Shown: positions 60,372 to 64,000 of the stretch, piece by piece
Numbering within the stretch: position 1 is the stretch's first letter
Layout of the letters: each line of letters opens with the position of its first letter
From: JBGNFV01 sp049645705
Lineage (GTDB): Bacteria; Bacteroidota; Bacteroidia; Cytophagales; Cyclobacteriaceae
NCBI GenBank assembly: GCA_049645705.1
Contig: JBARUK010000008.1
Coordinates: forward strand, 3,026 to 67,025
DNA length: 64,000 nucleotides
Direction of reading: 5' to 3'
Made by a program: the position numbers and the translations under genes
The notes under the pieces: generated by a model
Told to the model about the DNA's origin: nothing
Databases searched by the model: none
The model's input: only the letters and a program-made list of their open reading frames with translations

Positions 60372-61853
60372 GTGAAGATAACCCGCGATCTGTATACCAA
60401 TTCTATGGCCCTGCTGACCGACCTGTACCAGGTGACTATGGCCAGTAGCTACTGGGAGGCCGGACTGGCCGAACAGCAATCTGTATTTACCCTTTTTTTT
60501 CGTGAAAACCCCTTCAGAGGCGGATATACGATAAACTGCGGGCTGGACTATATCATCGATTTTATCAATTCCTTTCGCTTTAGCAACGAAGACCTGGCCT
60601 ACCTGGAAGCGGTAAACAGCCGCTCGGGCACACCAATATTTGGCGATGGTTTTTTACAGTACCTGCGCGACCTGCGCTTTACCTGCCATGTAGATGCTGC
60701 CGCCGAAGGCACTGTACTGTTTCCACATGAGCCTATGCTTAAGGTAGAGGGTCCGGTGGTACAGGCCCAGCTACTGGAAACACCGCTGCTGAATATCCTG
60801 AACTTCCAGTCTCTTATTGCTACTAAAAGTGCGAGGATAGGACTGGCCGCCAAGGGTGACTCGGTGATGGAGTTTGGGCTGAGAAGAGCCCAGGGTATAG
60901 ACGGCGCACTGGCCGCCAGCCGGGCTGCCTATATCGGTGGGTGTACCAGCACATCTAATATACTGGCAGGTAAGCTGTTTGACATACCCGTCAGCGGCAC
61001 CCACGCCCATAGCTGGGTCATGATGTTCGAAGACGAGCTGGAGGCCTTCAGAAAGTACGCTGCCAGTATGCCGGACAACTGTGTATTTCTGGTAGATACC
61101 TACGATACCCGGCAGGGCGTGCGGCATGCTATAACGGTAGCTAAGGAAATGGAGGAGAAAGGCCACCGTGCACTCGGGGTGCGGATCGACTCGGGAGACC
61201 TGGCCTATTTCAGTACCATGGCGCGCACCATGCTGGATGAAGCAGGCCTGAACTATATGAAGATCGTGGCCAGTAATGACCTGGACGAGCATATTATAGA
61301 AAGCCTCAGGATGCAGGATGCGGCCATAGACATATGGGGGGTAGGCACCAAGCTGGTCACAGCCTTCGATCAGCCCGCCCTGGGAGCTGTGTATAAGCTT
61401 AGCAGTATCTGCACTGATGGTAACTGGCAGCCGCGTATAAAACTCAGTGAACAGCAGATAAAGATCAATAACCCCGGACGACAGCAGATCATCCGCTTCC
61501 TGAAAGACGACCAGTATTTTGCGGATGCTATCTTCGATGTGGGTTCACCTCTGGAAAAAAGCATAAACATAATAGACCCCCTGGATCCGACCAGGAGGAA
61601 GAAACTGAAGATAAGCGACTATGAAACTGAGGAGGTGCTGGTGCCTGTCTTCAGGGAGGGCAGATGCTGCTATCAGTCACCCGCTACCAAAGACATCCGT
61701 ACCAAAGTAGCCTCGCAACTCAGCAAGTTGCACCGGGGCGTTAAGCGATTGGTAAACCCCCATCGCTACCCTGTGGGGCTGGAGGCTGGTTACTATAAAA
61801 TGAAGACGGATCTGATCCTGAAAATGAGAAATATCAATGAACCCCAGCTATGA
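60372..61853 (+). CDS. pncB: nicotinate phosphoribosyltransferase
   Basis: The GTG start at 60372 leads into MKITRDLYTNSMALLTDLYQVTMASSYWEAG, where ALLTDLYQ is the family start; an ATG at 60405 would cut the N-terminus short. 493 residues. Motifs: FTLFFRENPFRGGYTINCGLDYI, FGLRRAQGIDGALAASRAAYIGGCTSTSNI, GTHAHSWVM, LGVRIDSGDLAYF and GVGTKLVTAFDQPALGAVYKL. Reaction: nicotinate plus PRPP to nicotinate mononucleotide. Its stop overlaps pncA by 4 bases, so the two salvage enzymes are coupled. Confidence 0.93.
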   Translation: MKITRDLYTNSMALLTDLYQVTMASSYWEAGLAEQQSVFTLFFRENPFRGGYTINCGLDYIIDFINSFRFSNEDLAYLEAVNSRSGTPIFGDGFLQYLRDLRFTCHVDAAAEGTVLFPHEPMLKVEGPVVQAQLLETPLLNILNFQSLIATKSARIGLAAKGDSVMEFGLRRAQGIDGALAASRAAYIGGCTSTSNILAGKLFDIPVSGTHAHSWVMMFEDELEAFRKYAASMPDNCVFLVDTYDTRQGVRHAITVAKEMEEKGHRALGVRIDSGDLAYFSTMARTMLDEAGLNYMKIVASNDLDEHIIESLRMQDAAIDIWGVGTKLVTAFDQPALGAVYKLSSICTDGNWQPRIKLSEQQIKINNPGRQQIIRFLKDDQYFADAIFDVGSPLEKSINIIDPLDPTRRKKLKISDYETEEVLVPVFREGRCCYQSPATKDIRTKVASQLSKLHRGVKRLVNPHRYPVGLEAGYYKMKTDLILKMRNINEPQL

Positions 61854-62467
61854 ATGCACTGATAATTGTCGATGTACAAAATGATTTTTTGCCCGGTGGG
61901 CAGCTTGCCGTACAGGACGGAGACCAGATCATACCAGTCATCAATCACCTGCAGGATCACTTTGACCTGATAGTGGCTACCCAGGACTGGCACCCTGCCG
62001 GACACAAAAGCTTTGCCTCGTCTCATGAAGGGAAAAAGCCCGGCGACACCATAAGCCTGAATGGCCTGACACAGATGATGTGGCCGGACCACTGTATACA
62101 GGGTAGTAAGGGAGCAGCATTTGCCCCTGCTCTTAATACGGAAAAGATAAGTGCATTTTTCAGAAAAGGTACCGATCCGGAAATAGACAGCTACAGTGGC
62201 TTTTACGACAACGGCCACCTGAAAAGTACCGGGCTGGCCGGTTACCTGAAAGAGCTCAAAGTAGACACGGTCTATGTATGTGGTCTGGCCGGTGACTACT
62301 GCGTCAGGTTTACGGCGTTAGACGCCCTGGAAGAGGACTTTACAGTATTACTGGTCACAGATGCTGTCCGGTCGGTAAACGTAACTGCGGGCGACCATGA
62401 ACGCTCCATGGCGGAACTGGAAGAGAAAGGCGTACACCTGGTGTTCAGTCGCGAGATCACCTACTGA
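61850..62467 (+). CDS. pncA: nicotinamidase
   Basis: A 205-residue isochorismatase-fold amidase. The catalytic triad is Asp8 (VDVQNDFLPGG), Lys106 (RKGTDPEIDSYSGF) and Cys151 (GLAGDYCVRFTALDAL); the metal site is Asp46, His48 and His52 (TQDWHPAGH). Reaction: nicotinamide to nicotinate, which is then used by PncB. The start lies inside the pncB stop (ATGA). Confidence 0.93.
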   Translation: MNALIIVDVQNDFLPGGQLAVQDGDQIIPVINHLQDHFDLIVATQDWHPAGHKSFASSHEGKKPGDTISLNGLTQMMWPDHCIQGSKGAAFAPALNTEKISAFFRKGTDPEIDSYSGFYDNGHLKSTGLAGYLKELKVDTVYVCGLAGDYCVRFTALDALEEDFTVLLVTDAVRSVNVTAGDHERSMAELEEKGVHLVFSREITY

Positions 62468-62504
62468 TCGACGCATCGGGTATACCATACTACGGTAAAG
62501 AAAA

Positions 62505-62524
62505 AGGCCCGGTTACCCGGGCCT
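62505..62524 (-). terminator. intrinsic terminator of the GAPDH gene
   Basis: AGGCCCGG and CCGGGCCT around TTAC; A run to the left, so a T run on the minus strand. The convergent pncA transcript may also end here. Confidence 0.75.
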
Positions 62525-62547
62525 CAATATTAAAACCTTGTAGCTTA

Positions 62548-63540
62548 TTAGCCGATCATCGCGATCACGTCAGCCGTACGGTTAGAGTATCCGGCTTCGT
62601 TATCGTACCAGCCGATCACTTTTACCATAGTACCGTTAGCAGAGGTCATGTCGCTATCGAAGATACAGCTATGTGTATTGCCGATGATGTCTACACTCAC
62701 TAGAGGATCGGTAGTGTACTCCATGATACCCTTGAGTGAGCTTCCTGCGGCCTCTTTCATTGCGTTGTTTACATCTTCTGCAGTTACTTCCTTATCCAGT
62801 ATAGCTACCAGGTCAGTTACAGAACCGTCTATTACCGGTACACGCATAGCCAGGCCGTCCAGTTTGCCTTTCAGGTGAGGAAGTACCAGGCCTACCGCTT
62901 TGGCGGCACCTGTAGAGGTAGGTACAATAGACTGTGCGGCAGCACGGGCACGGCGCAGGTCACTGTGAGGTGCATCCTGGATGCTCTGGTCCGCCGTGTA
63001 GGCGTGTACTGTAGTGATGTAGCCTTTTACCAGGCCGAACTTATCGTCCAGTACCTTCACCATGGGAGCGAGGCAGTTAGTCGTACAGCTTGCATTGGAA
63101 ATGATCGTTTCATCACCTTTCAGCGTGTCGTCGTTTACTCCCAGTACAATAGTGGGGATGTCTCCTTTGGCAGGAGCAGAGATGATCACCCGCTTGGCGC
63201 CGGCTTTCAGGTGCTTACCTGCACCGTCTCTGTCACGGAAAATACCAGTAGACTCAAGTACCGTTTCCACACTGCTGGCAGACCATGGCAGGTTAGAGGG
63301 GTCACGCTCGGATGTAATGGCAATTCGCTGGCCGTTAACAACCAGGGCATTATCCTCGGCAGAGATTTCTCCGGGAAACTTACCGTGAACCGAGTCATAC
63401 TTAAGAAGGTGAGCCAGTGTACGAGTATCAGTCAGGTCATTAATACCTACAACTTCCACATTGTCTTTTTGAAGTAGCGCTCTGAACGTTAATCTTCCTA
63501 TACGTCCGAAGCCATTGATTGCGACCTTTTTCTTAGACAT
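62548..63540 (-). CDS. gap: type I glyceraldehyde-3-phosphate dehydrogenase
   Basis: A 330-residue protein. The NAD-binding N-terminus is KVAINGFGRIGRL. The catalytic Cys152 lies in SNASCTTNCLAPM, with the base His in VHAYTADQ. STGAAKAVGLVLP and WYDNEAGYSNR are the other family marks. Reaction: oxidation and phosphorylation of glyceraldehyde 3-phosphate in glycolysis. Monocistronic; the 250-base upstream stretch holds no gene but carries the tRNA promoter on the other strand. Confidence 0.97.
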   Translation of the reverse strand: MSKKKVAINGFGRIGRLTFRALLQKDNVEVVGINDLTDTRTLAHLLKYDSVHGKFPGEISAEDNALVVNGQRIAITSERDPSNLPWSASSVETVLESTGIFRDRDGAGKHLKAGAKRVIISAPAKGDIPTIVLGVNDDTLKGDETIISNASCTTNCLAPMVKVLDDKFGLVKGYITTVHAYTADQSIQDAPHSDLRRARAAAQSIVPTSTGAAKAVGLVLPHLKGKLDGLAMRVPVIDGSVTDLVAILDKEVTAEDVNNAMKEAAGSSLKGIMEYTTDPLVSVDIIGNTHSCIFDSDMTSANGTMVKVIGWYDNEAGYSNRTADVIAMIG

Positions 63541-63743
63541 CTATCAAAAAGTTTAAGTGATGGATCAAAATTTCACCGCTAAATTATAAATTCTTTTCAA
63601 GTTTAGCGCAGTCGGGCTGTCTTTATAGCCTTACGGATTTAATTTAAGAACGTTAGGGTAAATGTCCGGTCCGTTCCGGGCAGGCTTCCGAGACATTGTT
63701 TTTGAACAGATGTCAATTCTATTTGAAAAAAATCTGGCTGTTT

Positions 63744-63774
63744 TTTGCAAATAAAAAGCGCTCCCCTATATTTG
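63744..63774 (+). promoter_or_regulatory. promoter of the tRNA-Glu pair
   Basis: TTTG at 63744-63747, 19 bases, TATATTTG at 63767-63774. This matches the Bacteroidota consensus exactly and lies 17 bases before the first tRNA. Confidence 0.75.
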
Positions 63775-63790
63775 CATCACCGTTTGACAC

Positions 63791-63862
63791 GGCCCGTTCG
63801 TCTAGGGGTTAGGACGCCAGGTTTTCATCCTGGTAACAGGGGTTCGATTCCCCTACGGGCTG
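63791..63862 (+). tRNA. tRNA-Glu (anticodon TTC), copy 1
   Basis: 72 nt. Acceptor GGCCCGT pairs with ACGGGCT. The anticodon loop TTTTCAT sits between CCAGG and CCTGG; the anticodon TTC reads Glu. The T-arm is AGGGG-TTCGATT-CCCCT. The discriminator is G63862. CCA is not encoded. Confidence 0.95.
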
Positions 63863-63901
63863 CTAAAGATTGAAGAAATTCTACTACGTCAAACGGTACA
63901 T

Positions 63902-63973
63902 GGCCCGTTCGTCTAGGGGTTAGGACGCCAGGTTTTCATCCTGGTAACAGGGGTTCGATTCCCCTACGGGCTA
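63902..63973 (+). tRNA. tRNA-Glu (anticodon TTC), copy 2
   Basis: Identical to copy 1 through position 72 except the discriminator, which is A63973 instead of G. A 39-base spacer separates the two genes, and they probably share one transcript. Confidence 0.95.
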
Positions 63974-64000
63974 CAAAGATAGATGGGTTTTTAAATAGAT

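Overview
The window looks like part of a Bacteroidota chromosome, most likely from the order Cytophagales. The evidence is Bacteroidota-type promoters (TTTG, about 19 bases, then TAnnTTTG, e.g. before the tRNA pair at 63744-63774), many TPR-histidine kinase and LytTR genes, short peptides with pinensin-like leaders, a carboxypeptidase-regulatory-like lipoprotein, and family matches typical of that phylum. Assignments rest on reading motifs and family resemblance; no database search was run.

Layout. 1-7,700: a BlaI/M56 sensor-protease pair with candidate BlaI operators, a secreted laminin-G-like protein, an M28 peptidase, a YefM/YoeB-like toxin-antitoxin pair, a frameshifted membrane protein, an arsenosugar pair (ArsS and a peroxidase-like partner) and a lipoprotein. 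7,765-18,219: an accessory block with a TPR-histidine kinase and LytTR regulator, then three unfamiliar genes (10,603-15,819) that share domains and docking-like tails, then an unrecognised 769-residue protein. This three-gene cassette is the best candidate for an undescribed system. 18,490-20,540: a compact AT-rich RiPP locus (HTH protein, Cys-rich precursor, radical SAM/SPASM maturase). 20,566-28,560: an outer-membrane protein, GlgX, oxidoreductases, a lipoprotein and two orphan pinensin-like precursor peptides.

28,681-34,400 is a tripartite RND efflux operon. 34,588-47,904 is mainly housekeeping: a beta-CASP nuclease, a tandem Usp protein, an MFS transporter coupled to a class V aminotransferase, glutamate dehydrogenase, a SerB-SerA fusion, MscS, QueA and Ohr. 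Two non-coding items sit here: a candidate structured RNA of about 320 nt with its own promoter and terminator (40,226-40,544), and an 11-bp tandem repeat beside a perfect DnaA box (44,893-44,964). 47,955-48,061 is a symmetric array of eight TGTAGCA/TGCTACA heptamers at a spacing of about 15 bp. 48,179-52,030 holds a degenerate kinase, a TPR lipoprotein translationally coupled to a small GG-type peptide, a third orphan pinensin-like peptide and an outer-membrane protein missing its 5' end.

52,150-64,000 returns to core functions: SucC, a LolD-type ATPase, Bcp, an NtrC-type regulator with its kinase, CsbD, an EamA transporter, YebC, an NAD salvage pair (nicotinate phosphoribosyltransferase and nicotinamidase), GAPDH, and two tandem tRNA-Glu genes that differ at the discriminator base.
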